64,000 nucleotides of DNA from Diphasiastrum complanatum (Eukaryota > Streptophyta > Lycopodiopsida > Lycopodiales > Lycopodiaceae), in assembly GCA_029204225.1 (NCBI GenBank), contig CM055098.1, positions 48,385,247-48,449,246 on the forward strand. Reading direction: 5' to 3'. Under the pieces are notes generated by a model. The model did no database searches. It had not been told where the DNA came from and worked only from the letters and a program-made list of their open reading frames with translations. Shown in pieces: positions 21,655 to 34,083 of the stretch; position 1 is the stretch's first letter, and every line of letters starts with the position of its first letter. Both the position numbers and the translations under genes were made by a program.

Positions 21655-22010
21655 CTCGAAACTTTTTCTATTCGTGACCAACTCGAAAAGATTCGCGAAA
21701 CAGCGTCTTGTGGAAGCTCGTGGCTTTCTTGTTGAAGCTCGAAAGATTCGCAAATAGAATCTTGTCGCGAAATTTTTCTGTTTCTTGTTCAAGCCTCAGA
21801 TGTCGCGAACAATTCACGAAATCTTCTGGACTGTTCTTCAAGCTCACCTGCCGCGAAACTATCTCGAATAGTTCGTGAAATATTCTAGCTTCCTTCAAGC
21901 TCAAGAATTGTCATCTATCACAAACGATTCGCGAATGACGAAAATGTCACGAAGAGAAGTGTCGCGAACAATTCGCCAAACACGAAGCTGAAACGAAGAG
22001 ACAGATTGTC
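21655..22010. repeat. TTCGCGAA-rich diverged repeat block
   Basis: TTCGCGAA/TCGCGAA words recur roughly every 25-60 bp, together with CAAGCTC and CTTGTTCAAGC-type linkers, giving a diverged array with many self-complementary 8-mers. It abuts the left side of the minus-strand Copia fragment and may be part of its LTR or 3' region; that link is inference. Confidence 0.6.
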
Positions 22011-22509
22011 GCAAAATATTTGCAAACAGAATTTATTCGACCCTAGAAACCAGAACATTGTTGAATATCAGCCGTCAAAACGAACTCAGACTAACTCATT
22101 TACTTATGCACTTGCGCACTTATGTACTCTTCGTAAAAGAGATTTCACAAGGCAGCAAGAAAAATGTATATTGATTCAGATTCAGAATTATAAAATTCAT
22201 TTTCGGATCAAAGTTTCAGTCGTCTTGTTTGAATATTTTTTGGCTCCTCAAAATCTTCCATTGCACCCATCAAAGCCAAATTTGATTCATATTTGTTAGC
22301 TTGTCTTCATTCTCTAGTTGACCTAGGAGGTGTTTTCTATCCTTTTCCATCTTGAATCTCATCATGCTTTTCATTATTTGCGACCTTCAAATACTTATTA
22401 TGTATTTTTTTGGTGTTGATGTAGAGGCTTTACTATCATTGGGTCATTTTTGACCCGCATCATTCTTTTCCACCTCTACTATATGTTCATGATCAAATGA
22501 CAATCCATA

Positions 22510-23960
<1,451 letters not shown>

Positions 23961-24903
23961 ATGACAATTGTCGAGTTTGATCTAATTGAACAATTCCAGG
24001 GTTGATCCATAATTTTATTCATTCATTTTTCTATTATCTTGAATATTTGTTATTATTATTATCATTATAATCATCATCATTTATTATGCAAATTCTACTC
24101 TTTATTTTAAAATAAAATAAATTTGAGGTGGAAGAGAGTATTTATATATTATTGTTCGATGAATAATGACCTAAAACACCATTGTCAGTACAATAAAGAT
24201 AGCAGTGCCAACCTCATCCTCATACAAATGTGCTACCTTGCTCGTGCGTGGCTTGTTGAGAAATTGAGTTACATGCCACCAAAGTTGACTCTCATAGCAT
24301 GTTACATGCCTCAAAACGCCATGCAACATACGATGCTAAGACTCTCATAGAGGCTCGAGTGGAGTGCTAGCAGGTGAGGCCTTGGACAAGTTGCTCAAGG
24401 TAGCATTTAGCTCCAGTGTTTATGCCCACGATACGACAATGCAAGCCAAGCCATTATGGGAGAATGTATTCCCAATTGCAATTGACACGACAATCTCTCA
24501 TCCAAGGGTGGTGGATAAAACAAAGAAGTGCATAGCAAGCCCCACCTGCAACTCAAAAATGTTCTTTGCTTGAGGCTTTGAGCTAAATGCCAACACTAAC
24601 CCTCATCCAAAAGTGTTCCTTGCTTGAGCAAGAACTACGCCTTTTTTTAAGGAGGTGAGCTAAATGATAAATGCTTAGTGCCAACCTAAGTTGAACCCTG
24701 GCACAGAATACCCCCACACAAGAATATTTGGTTTCAGTTTTTTGGGGGTGGGCCTGAGAGATGTTTTGTTGGGATGTGAAGAGGCTTTGTAACTTTTCAA
24801 TCTCCATCCAACCAAAAAAAAACCAAAATGGCGGCCAAATTGGCAACTGAACCACGGGAAGCTCTTCGCCGTTGGATGCTTCTTCAAACACATCAGATGT
24901 TGC
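23961..24903. other. Unassigned intergenic sequence
   Basis: Contains an (ATT)-rich patch near 24050 and no recognised coding motif. Open frames here are short and unconserved-looking. Confidence 0.4.
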
Positions 24904-25262
24904 CACGTGTCTCGTTGGTACGAGGGTCAAAACTATATGTTATAGCTACCGATTAGCGGTGGCTGGGAAGCATCCCGGGGGATATAGCCCCGCGACCGTT
25001 GGATACGCTTTATCGTGGTCAGATTTTGCCAAGTGTCGTATTATTGGCCATTCAAAAGGCTTGGCGGGATGTTGGACGCGTGGCTGGAATCCAAGTGAGG
25101 GGCCATGAAAGCTGTCGTGCTACTAAGTGTCTTCGTCCCGACGCGACGAGGACTCAGAGGATGCGTGCTTGGGTGGGATGTCTCGCGTCGAAACACTTGG
25201 ATTCTGGGCACGTGGCATAGTGACAACTGGAACGATCTCAATGGTCGGTTTAATCTCACGTG
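24904..25262 (+). promoter_or_regulatory. Candidate promoter of ATL gene A with three CACGTG G-boxes
   Basis: CACGTG occurs at 24904-24909 (CCACGTGT, ABRE-like), 25209-25214 (GCACGTGGC) and 25257-25262 (TCACGTGGC). The stretch is clearly more GC-rich than its surroundings and ends about 1.2 kb before the start codon, just ahead of the leader repeats. G-box/ABRE sites are bound by bZIP and bHLH factors in plants. The promoter role is inferred from position and motif density. Confidence 0.45.
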
Positions 25263-25544
25263 GCGAGCTATGAACGTCTACGATGAGATCCAACGGTGGA
25301 GAGCGTCCCATTAAGCTATGGGGGTTGGCGAGACGTCGACGACGACGACGAAGTAAAGAATGGAAGATATGGAGATGAGCGAAGAGGAAGGAAGAGATGG
25401 CGAAAAATCTGAGGAGGAGGAAGAGCATTAAAATCTAGAAAGATCGAGCGAGAGGGAGAGAAAGAAGGCATGGAATAATAAGCGTTACTTATACTCCTTC
25501 GACGCTGCTGTTATTATGTAAGTTTTCTTTTCTGAAGCTTTGCA

Positions 25545-26035
25545 GGGAAGCTTGAGATATTGGAATTTTTGTTTAGTTTTTGCCTTTGACGTCTCTCTGA
25601 ACTTTCGGGCGTGAGATATTGGAATTTGTGCAGTTTTTGCATTTGACATCTCAGTCAGGCGTGAGATTTTGGAACTTGTTTTTAGTTTTTGCATGTGACA
25701 TCTCTCTCTGGCGTGAGATTTTGGAACTTGTTCGACTCAGTTTTGCTTTTGACATCTCTCGGACAGACTCGCAGGCGTGAGGTATTGGACTTGGTTCTTA
25801 GTTTTTGAATTTGACATCTCTCAGGCGTGAGATTTTGGGACTTGTCCAGTTTATGCACTTCAACATCTCTCTCACCCGCGAGATATTGGAACCTCTGCAG
25901 CTTTTACACCTGGCGTCTCTCAGGAGTGAGATATTGGAACTTGTTCAGTTTTCACATTTTACATCTCTCTCAGGCGTCAGATAGTGAAACGTGTTCAGTT
26001 TTTGCATTTGGCATCTCTCTCAGCCTCAGCGGTTG
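25545..26035 (+). repeat. Leader minisatellite of ATL gene A, nine units of about 50-65 bp
   Basis: Units follow GGCGTGAGATATTGGAACTT, then GTTCAGTTTTTGCATTTGAC and ATCTCTCTCA. The GAGAT.TTGGA anchor recurs near 25551, 25610, 25656, 25710, 25775, 25826, 25876, 25924 and 25974. Units are diverged. The block lies between the candidate promoter and the start codon, so it belongs to the 5' leader or a leader intron. ATL gene B has no such block. Confidence 0.85.
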
Positions 26036-26455
26036 GATTTTTTGCAATATAACAGGATTTGGCTTATGGTTGGTTGCCACTGGATGCCTTTGGTTTGTCG
26101 GCTCTGCACAAGTTTTTATTGGTGGCTGGCTGATACTGGAATTTGAAAGCAGGTTGATCTTTGGTCGTGATATAACAGAAATCAGGAAGAGAGTAGTCGA
26201 AGGAAATTTGGATCGAAAGCATCTGGCTTCCTAGCTCCAAATTTGAATGCTGGATGCAAAATTCATCGGAGATGGATAATGCTTTTTTTAAAAAGAATTT
26301 TTGGAGCTACGGTATTGAGAAACGTCAAGTCATAATGAGAAGATTAAAGTCCTAATTGAAGAATTTTTATATCGCTGATATTGGCCGCAGCCGACAGAAA
26401 CTACTGATTACAGTGGTTATTATCACGCAGCCGACAGAAAGATAAAGCTAGAGAG

Positions 26456-26689
26456 ATGTCTGAACAAAACAATTCACCGCAGAGTTCGCCTCCTGCGTGC
26501 CAAAGCGGTCCTTGCATCTCAAGATCGTCGACCGTCAAGATCTATCAGACAATCATTTTTGCATTGCCTATTTTGTTCACTTTGATTCTAATTGTCCTCT
26601 TTTGCCTCCTTTATATGCGACGTCGGCGAACTGTACAAGCTTCTTCACAAGTCCGAACGCAGTTCTTTGTTCGTAGCAGGTTGCCCGCG
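26456..26689 (+). CDS. ATL gene A exon 1 (N-terminus and transmembrane helix)
   Basis: 78 codons ending SRLPA at donor GTAAGG. Without splicing the frame would close after a few codons in intron sequence, which supports the donor. Gene B has the same donor position. Confidence 0.85.
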
Positions 26690-29600
26690 GTAAGGGCTCT
26701 TTCATTTCTCTGCTGACTTGCACATGCTTCTGCGCTGTCGCAGGAATTATTTTCGTAGTGATGTGTGATCTGCACATAAAATCTTCAAGCTTTAGTTAGA
26801 AACCACGTCTCTGTCAGTTTAGAGAGTTGGCCTTTATCCATCAATCAACGGCACTACTGCTGTTCAATGTTCTACTATCCTCTTTACTGTCGAGACTATT
26901 TTTGGAGGTTTTTTTAAGCAAGTGCTTAACCAAATCTAGGACGTTCTAACGGTTAGTGGTAGCCGTCTTTGCAATCATTACTGAGCGTTGTGACGGCCCC
27001 GGTTTTACTTGATTCTATCTCAGTTCCTATGGTTACGTTCACTTTCTGCCTAGCAATGAACAGAGCATCGATGAGTAAATAAAGCAGCATATACAATAAT
27101 TTCAAATTCAGAACCTCAAGTCAAAGTCAGCTCTTTGTCTCCTGTTTGAGCTTCTTCGTTTGCTTGTCTGGTTGCAGCCAGCAGACAGCGGCCTTGGCAA
27201 AATATTTCGAGATTCTCTACCAGTAACCATTTATGATGACAAATTTGCTGCCACTAATGAGGATTGTCAGTAAGTGTTTAAGCTAGTAAAGTTATTCATT
27301 TTTCTTATGACAGATCTTGTAAATTCGTAGCAAAACAGAAATTGCAACTTCATGTAAATTGTGAATTTCACAGCATCGTTGAAATGGAACCTTGTGTCAT
27401 TGATAGTTGCTTTTCAACCTTTGAGCTTGGTATCACCTCTCACAGCAGACATTAGCAAATCCATTCATTACTTGAGTTAGACTTTTGAAAAAGACACTCA
27501 AATCGTACTTCAGAGATGAATTCTTATGGAGCTATGCACCATAGTCTTTTGGGTTACTTACCATTGAATTTATTGTCTCAAGTAGCCTACTTAGTAATCA
27601 GAATGAAAAACTGTGCTGAGACCAATTGAGTTTTTTCATTGAAACTGAAACTTTCTTCACATGTAGAATCTTTTTCGGAAAGGTCATTGATGTTGCACTC
27701 AAGTCTGAATTCCATCGTTTCTGATGTGAGGCCCTTTATGTTTTTTGACTTTGATCTGTAAGGTTATCCTTTCTTATTTGATGGGATTCTTGAAAAGACA
27801 TGTTGTTATTTAGAACTTAGAAGGCCACCAGTCTTATACTACAGATAGTGTATCAGCAGGGATGTAGGTTATGGTAGACACAGTTTTGGATCTGCATTTT
27901 ATGATTTAGCAGTTGACATGACCAATTTATATGTCCCTGAATATGATGCTCTTCATATTAAAAAGAGAACTCAAAACCAATATACACAAGCAGCATAAAA
28001 ATCCCCACACATAGGTTTTGTAGTCCACATTTAATTGCTGCATTTGGCTGCTTCTACTTAGGTTTTGTAGCTGGTATATGCCATCTCCCAATGGGAAGTA
28101 ATTGTTCTACAAAGAGTTGAGTTCATATGATTTTTGCAGCCTTAAATTGTGCCACGAAGGTATAACGTTCCATGGGCCAACTCTAATCACATTTAAATTG
28201 GACAGGCCGAAACTTTGTAGAGCTTTTTTATGCTAGTTTTATCCCTGGCCTTATTATTATAGCAGAAACGAGTGCTAGTTTAGTGTTTAGGGTGCAATTA
28301 CAATTTTGTGCAGCATAGATACAAACAATTGATTATCTCATCCTGTCTCTTGAGTCCTGACTCTTCCTTGCCATTGATTCCTAAATAGCGTATGCTCCGT
28401 GATGAGTGCTTAGTGTTTAGTGCTTAGTGACCATTGGTTTCAATGCAGTTCAAGTTTAGAAGTTATATTTAAGAAAATTAAAATTAGAAGAGCTCTTCGT
28501 TAGTATTTTTAAGGTTGCAGCTTACTGATGACTGATCACTGATATTGGACTTTGCACTTTTGCTTTTAAGCAAGATTCAAGAAATATTAGTGTTCACATC
28601 CTACATGCATAGAACCCACGTGTTATGGCCCTTGGCAAACACAGGGATACTAGTGACTCGTTAGACCCTAGGGGGTCCCGGTGGGGTGACACTCAGCCCT
28701 GTAGTTCGGGATAATAACCCTTGGTCTATATTCATAGGGAGTGCCACTAAGTGGAGGGCACCCTTAGATGCTAAGGGTGGGTCCCTCAAGTTAGGTAGGC
28801 CTGTGTGCCACATGCTCAGTTTGCATGAGAGACATCCACATGCACAGTGGCAACTGTGCATGTGAGAGGAGTGCATGGCCTCCTGGAGGCTGGGCGCTGG
28901 TCCTATATGGTGGCCTGTGAATGTAGAGCCAGGTACAAGATTGTGGGTGGAGATCCAGAGTCACTCTTCTTCTGTGTGGGTTCTTCTTCTATTGATCCTA
29001 ATAGTCTATGCACATACGCATGGACCCATCTTTTTTCTTAGCCTACAAAATGGGCGCAGCCCATGGCGACTTACTGGGGCGTATAAACCCTTTAGCTAAA
29101 TACTCTTGCAGCTGCCGCTCTACCTCTAGGTGCAAACTCACATCTCTCTCTTTAGAACCGTGGGTCCTGGGAACTGTGGAGTGAATAATACCACAGTTCA
29201 TGAACCGTAATAAGGTTCCAGTATCTAATCAATTAATTAATTAATTTTTTTGCAAAATTACCCCCAAAACCCCTCCCAAGGCATTTTTGGGCTGTTTTTG
29301 GGGGTGGGCTGTTTAATCAGAATTAAGGGCTGTTTAATCTCTGTCTTTTGGGGGTCGATCACTCAGTTCTTATTAGATTAAACAGATTAACAGAGATTAA
29401 CAGATTAACAGATAAGTTATAACAGATTTATTGATTTGTTAGATAACAGATTAATCAGATTAATGAGATTAACAGATTAACAGATTAATTAGATTAATAG
29501 ATTAAACAGATTAACAGAGAATAACAGATTAATGGTTGTTAATCTAATGGTTGTTAATCAGAATTGTTAAAAAAAACAGAGATTAATTAAACAGCCATTA

Positions 29601-30822
29601 ATCTGTTAACAATTCAGGATAAATCTCTTTTTTTCTAACAATTCTGATTTTTTTTGGCATTTTTTTGGGCTATTTTTCAAATCTGGTTTGAAATTTCAGT
29701 AGGTACACAATACACCTAGCCTTAATTTGGGGCCCTATGGCACTATAAATAGGCCATCAGACACCGGCGGCCTTCGTTTTTCTTTGGGTACCTGTGTTTT
29801 TGGCCTTTCTTCAATTTTTCAAGGGCCGTGCGCCTACTGCTCATTCGTCTGGGTTTTTGGTCTGTTGGGTAACCACTTGACCCACACATTTTGTTAATTG
29901 CCCGTAAATTACATTGTTTGGAGAGAAATATGTACATCCATCTGGGATAGGAAAGCATTCAGTAAAGGTTTCTCGCACAGGGCTGGATCAGAATCATCAG
30001 ATATAGGAGAAGTTTTCATGCTAATTTAGTGAAGATTATACCCAATTTGTAATAGACTTCTAGAAAAGACACTTTGAAGAAAAAAAGAAAAATATTAATA
30101 AAATTTTGCCCAAACCTTTTTGTTTTTGTTTTTGTTTTTATTTTCATTTTTTCTGATTTGACCCGGTTCAAGGCTCAAATCCCCAATTTGTGAAACATTA
30201 GTTCAAAGACATACAAAAGTGCCTGTTACGTAACTTGGTTTATGTATATATCTGTTGACATTGCATCCGTTAGTTTTTATGTACATACTACATAGTATGA
30301 ATCTTTTCTAATTTTGAGGTGATTTTTCAAGAGGATACTTTTTTGACATTTTATGTAAATATTAAGTTATTATTAACTAAATAAGTTCGTATTTGCCTGA
30401 AAACTTCGTGAATGCTTTTCAAAAGGTTTTAAAATGATTTGTTTCTTTTAAAACCAATTGGACTAACACATTAGTGAGTTCCATTATTATCGAATAACCA
30501 TTATGAGTTATTGCTATGCAGGTGTCCTGTCTGTTTGAATGATTTTGAGCCAAACGATAAGCTGCGAGTATTACCAGTTTGCAGTCATTGTTTCCACTTA
30601 GACTGCATTGATGAATGGATCATCAATAACTCTACATGTCCAGTTTGCCGAAGTACACTTGTTGTATCCAGGAGGGTCGTTCCACTTAAAGTTCCTGTTC
30701 ATGAAGCTGTTGGAGTAGCGGAGTCTGTTGAATCCAACGAGGCACGGCAATCTCGGACCATTGAATTTTCAGAGAGACATACACCTTTACCTGAAGTAGT
30801 GAATGGTGCAGCCAATGTTTGA
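26456..30822 (+). CDS. RING-H2 finger E3 ubiquitin ligase, ATL-type, gene A
   Basis: Join 26456-26689, 27178-27269, 30522-30822: 208 residues. Order: Ser/Pro-rich start; transmembrane helix at about residues 31-53 (IIFALPILFTLILIVLFCLL) followed by RRRR; a GLD-like block KIFRDSLPVTIYDD (about 86-99); RING-H2 at 110-151 (CPVCLNDF ... LPVCSHCFHLDCIDEWI ... CPVC) with all eight metal ligands, the ATL Pro before the third Cys and the E2-contact Trp; and a Ser/Glu-rich tail. ATL proteins are membrane-anchored E3 ligases that pass ubiquitin from E2 to substrates, often in defence or ABA signalling. The start is chosen because GAGAGATGTCTGAAC is shared with gene B. Most ATL genes are intronless; this one has introns in phases 0 and 2 (488 and 3,252 bp). 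No disabling change. Substrates are unknown. Confidence 0.88.
27178..27269 (+). CDS. ATL gene A exon 2 (GLD-like block)
   Basis: 92 nt from acceptor GGTTGCAG to donor GTAAGTG. Encodes PADSGLGKIFRDSLPVTIYD, then DKFAATNEDC, and ends in phase 2 (CA, completed to Gln by exon 3). Gene B exon 2 is 95 nt with the same phase. Confidence 0.85.
28610..29130. other. GC-richer insert of unknown type in ATL gene A intron 2
   Basis: About 0.5 kb of higher GC content than the surrounding intron, with CCTAGGGGGTCCCGGTGGGG near 28668 and GGGCGCAGCCCATGGCGAC near 29051. It has no counterpart in gene B intron 2 (1.8 kb), so it is probably an insertion. I could not find terminal repeats or coding motifs, nor a convincing pol III promoter for a SINE. 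Confidence 0.35.
29152..29720. mobile_element. Partial hAT-like MITE related to the element at 1135-1721
   Basis: The left arm AGAACCGTGGGTCCTGGGAAC through CCACAGTTCATGAACCGTAA to TAATTAATTAATTTTTTT matches the reverse complement of the right arm of 1135-1721. The core (29376-29620) is an array of ACAGATTA units. The GAACCGT arm is missing on the right, so the element is truncated or rearranged there. It lies in ATL gene A intron 2. Confidence 0.7.
30522..30822 (+). CDS. ATL gene A exon 3 (RING-H2 finger and tail)
   Basis: Acceptor CTATGCAG; the first base completes Gln109. Contains the whole RING-H2 finger, the basic RRVVPLKVPV stretch and a Glu/Ser-rich tail ending GAANV then TGA. Confidence 0.9.
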
Positions 30823-31490
30823 TGGGGATTGTCATGCTGTCCTTTGTCCATGCCAGTTTTTTGCAGAAATCAAATGTATAAACAAGGAATATTTGCGTTT
30901 TGACTTCTAAGGCTAAAGCACATTAGGGGTCAGCTAAGGATTCTACTAGTGTCGTTAGATGTTGAAAATTTGGTGGAATCGCTGAGCGCCAGAAGATCTT
31001 TCTTTTTTAGCCCCATTTGAAGGGCACACTTCAGATGAAAAGCCTCTTCCAGGTCTAAAATTGCCTCACAATGCAGGGCTTTACTGGTTGTACATTATTT
31101 TGAGATCTGAATTTCATGAATTTCGGACGGAATTATTTTTTGGACTCTTTTTTCAAATGTTCGGTCAGTTTGGTTGATGGTTCATGGCAATGTGGCATCT
31201 TCTTCACCTCAGTTTTATGCCTGAAGAATCCCTTCAGGTTATGCAATTGAACATTGAAAACAAAACATGATGTACAATGCTGTTTTAGCATTAGTGACGT
31301 TCACTTGTATGACTTCTTTAAACTCTTTGGAGAAATTCAGTGCTTAGCTTTAGTAATTGTTGTTAAAAATTCCCTTTACTCGTGTTAGCAAAAAGCATGA
31401 TTGGTAATAGGGCAAGTTAATCTTTTATATTGTTCCTCTGTCTAAATAATAATATCCCTACTTTTATTAAGGGAAAACCCATGATCATAA
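30823..31490 (+). other. ATL gene A 3' UTR and 3' flank
   Basis: Sequence to about 31150 is recognisably related to the 3' flank of gene B (58834-59260). Examples are GAAGGGCACACTTCAGATGA against CAAGGGCACAATTGAAATGA, and a shared TTGAGATCTGA. The duplication that made the two genes therefore extended past the stop codon. No other feature seen. Confidence 0.5.
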
Positions 31491-31514
31491 TGCAGGAAGC
31501 TTTGAAGCAGCCGC

Positions 31515-31675
31515 TCCTGCAAACCGAGTCTGTCAAAGAATTGAAACCGCTTTGGAACGTTGTAATGCTATAGAAATACGCTGACGGTAGAAGTCACTCT
31601 TGCAAATTGAGCCCGTCAAAGAATTGAAACCGTTTGAGAACGTTGTAATGCTATAGAAATACGTTGACGGTAGAA
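31515..31675. repeat. Two-copy tandem repeat of about 82 bp in the RLE-LINE 3' region
   Basis: The unit CTCCTGCAAACCGAGTCTGT...GAATTGAAACCG...AACGTTGTAATGCTATAGAA...TACGCTGACGGTAGAA at 31515-31593 repeats with few changes at 31597-31675. It lies downstream of the element's coding end and is probably part of its 3' UTR. Confidence 0.8.
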
Positions 31676-32159
31676 TGAAACAATGATGGAAGGTAAGATA
31701 ATGCTTTGTCCTTGGCGTTTCACCATAAGCTCCGGACACATAAAAAATCATTAAATTTCTTGTGAAGACAACCGTATGTTTCCAAGGCAAAGGGGATGAA
31801 ATCTTCATTGGGTGCAAGATCATTATAATCTCTTTCCTTTTCTTGAGCTGCGTAAGATGCAACGGCCCCTTGCGTGGTGGAAGAATGACGAAGGAGGTCC
31901 TGACGAGAGGGATCAACAATTACATCTCCTAGAGTACGAATTCCATCACGAGAAAGAACAAGGTCAACTCGTCGTCGAGTAGATTGCGAAGAGGGCCCTG
32001 GTAAAATGTGTTTGTTCTCGAACAACATGAAAACCACTATCATGAGCAATAACAACAACGACATCACAAATGGAATCATGTGAAACAATACGTTCTCCAC
32101 CTGAGGGACATCGCATAAGATGAGTACCCAAGGAATTCAACACATGCCCACATGAACAC

Positions 32160-32951
32160 TTAGAGATAACAATTAACATTGGATGTGGAAGTCCCAATCT
32201 GGTTCGAAGGGCAGTTATAAACAAGTCGCAATAGTGGAAAAACTGGACATGCAACCAGCCAAGCCCCTGCACCTGGACCAGCACAAGAAAAAAGACGAGC
32301 TCGAACTGCATCAGAAGGTGAATCTTTGATAAGTTGACCGAAGGAATAAGAGTGAAGATGCTCCATAATAGTCTTCTGAAAAACCCGTTGTTGATTTGTC
32401 ACCAAAGATTCAAAGGGATGCACAAAAGGCTGTTCAAGTGGTGAAAGTAAATCTGGAGCAATGCATAGAGCTTGTTGAAAAGCAAAATTGCCAGTCTCCA
32501 CATGAGCCACCGTATCAAGAAGAAGAGGTTGGTTATCCTGTTGAAACTTGGAGACTAGTGCAGAGGCAACAAGAGCCCAACTTCCAAGAAAAGCAGTTGG
32601 TGCAATGCAAGCAGTAGATACTAGGCCAATACCGCCAGAAGAGGCAGGAAGAGAAATTTGCCGTTTAGAAAACTGATCTTCACTTGTGTCAAAGATTCTT
32701 GGCCCCAAAAGGCGACCAAATATGCCCAGTAAAGTATCATCAAAATCTCGAAGTAAGGATATTACATCAGGTGAAGGAGATACGCAACGTAGAAGATAGC
32801 TAGGACGTTGAGCAAAGCATTGAGTGAGAATTCCAAATGCAACTTGATAATTTCCAAGCTTTGGCAACAAATCAGAATGTCTAGCAAATCCATCCAGAGC
32901 TTCCTGCATAAATGAATTGACATATCCAGAAGAACCAATGGGGACACCCAA
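32160..32951 (-). pseudogene. RLE-LINE RT thumb and linker segment
   Basis: Longest open stretch of the element, 263 codons: MGVPIGSSGYVNSFMQEALD, FGILTQCFAQRPSYLLRCVS, DFDDTLLGIFGRLL, QISLPASSGGIGLVSTACIA and so on. The pattern QL.LP...GGlGl is common to the region after the RT in RLE LINEs and their plant relatives. Bounded by a stop at about 32965 and a frameshift at about 32165. Confidence 0.75.
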
Positions 32952-33426
32952 TGCCTTAATCCCAAGCTAAGGAGCAATGAAACCTTCAGGTAAGGAGATA
33001 TCTGCTGGAAGGCCTTTTGGGCACCAAGCAACGCACTTAGACTTGTTCACTGTAAGCCTAATAGAAAAAAATTGAGCTGAGAAATGCAAAAAAACAGGGA
33101 CGACTTCACTTGCAGGCCTCACAATATGAGTATCATCCGCAATAGAGGGGAATAAACAGGACAAAAAAGTTGAAGTTGTAGCATGCAATGCGCGATAATG
33201 TGCCAAAGCAAAGAGAGGACCACCCAAGGGATCCCTTTGTCGAGTTCTTTCAGCAGAAGAAATGACGGTAACATCACTAGCATGAGAAGCATGACTAAAG
33301 TATAAAGGAGAAATTTTTGAATAGAAGCTCCGCACAAAAGGAATGAGCATGGCAAGTGTATCCTGAGCACCACGAAGTTCTTGAAAGATAGCCACATGAG
33401 AAACTGAGTTGAAAGCATTAGCAACA

Positions 33427-34083
33427 TCAACTTGCAATACTACCTAGGCAGGATGAATATCCAAAATAGTAAAGCATGAACGACTGTCTCGCACACCCAA
33501 ATTGAAATGGAAAAAGATGACCATGAAATGCTTCTCGAAATTGGAAACAGAGTGCCCTTGCCACCAACCTGTATATACATTCCCCCACTACAATTGGACG
33601 CACACCACCAGAAGCTTTATCCAATGCTAAGAGACGAGCAGCACCTAAATTATGAGCAACTGAAGGCGGGATCTGCCTAGATGCAATGAAAGAGCACACT
33701 TTGAAGAGAAGATCAAAGCCACTAGCAGAATCATCTGGAGAAAAACAATCACGAAGATGCTCAAAAACCATTCCTGAAAGTCCACCAGCTGAGAGGCGAG
33801 GACAACGTAGAAAAGCTTTCATAAAATGAGCTTCTGCAAGTTGAAGATCGGAGTTAGGCTGAAAGTCTTCCACGAATAAAGGAAGAGTATCACTAGCATG
33901 GGGATGAAGTTGTTCCAATGCCTGAATAGTTGTAGAAGAAGGTGTTGCTGAAATTGATGGAGCAAGAGCGTGCGCAGCCCGAGAAAATTCACCAGCTAAT
34001 TGTCCAAGCAAAACACGACGACACAAACGACTATGAATAGGAATGGATCCTGAGTCGGAGCCTGAATTAAACTCAACAAGCAC
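33427..34083 (-). pseudogene. RLE-LINE N-terminal RT segment
   Basis: 218 codons: LLGQLAGEFSRAAHALAPSI, AEAHFMKAFLRCPRLSAGGL, SGMVFEHLRDCF, ASRQIPPSVAHNLGAARLLA and the GGVRPIVVGE fingers motif. It is followed after a frameshift by motif A in frame 32967-33437. Confidence 0.8.

Noticed and set aside
24872-25314. Overlapping open frames in the GC-rich block
   Set aside because: Frames on both strands come from GC-rich promoter-like sequence; none has a recognisable domain.
28610-29130. SINE insertion in ATL gene A intron 2
   Set aside because: No clear A and B box pair, tail or target duplication could be found, so it is listed only as an unknown insert.
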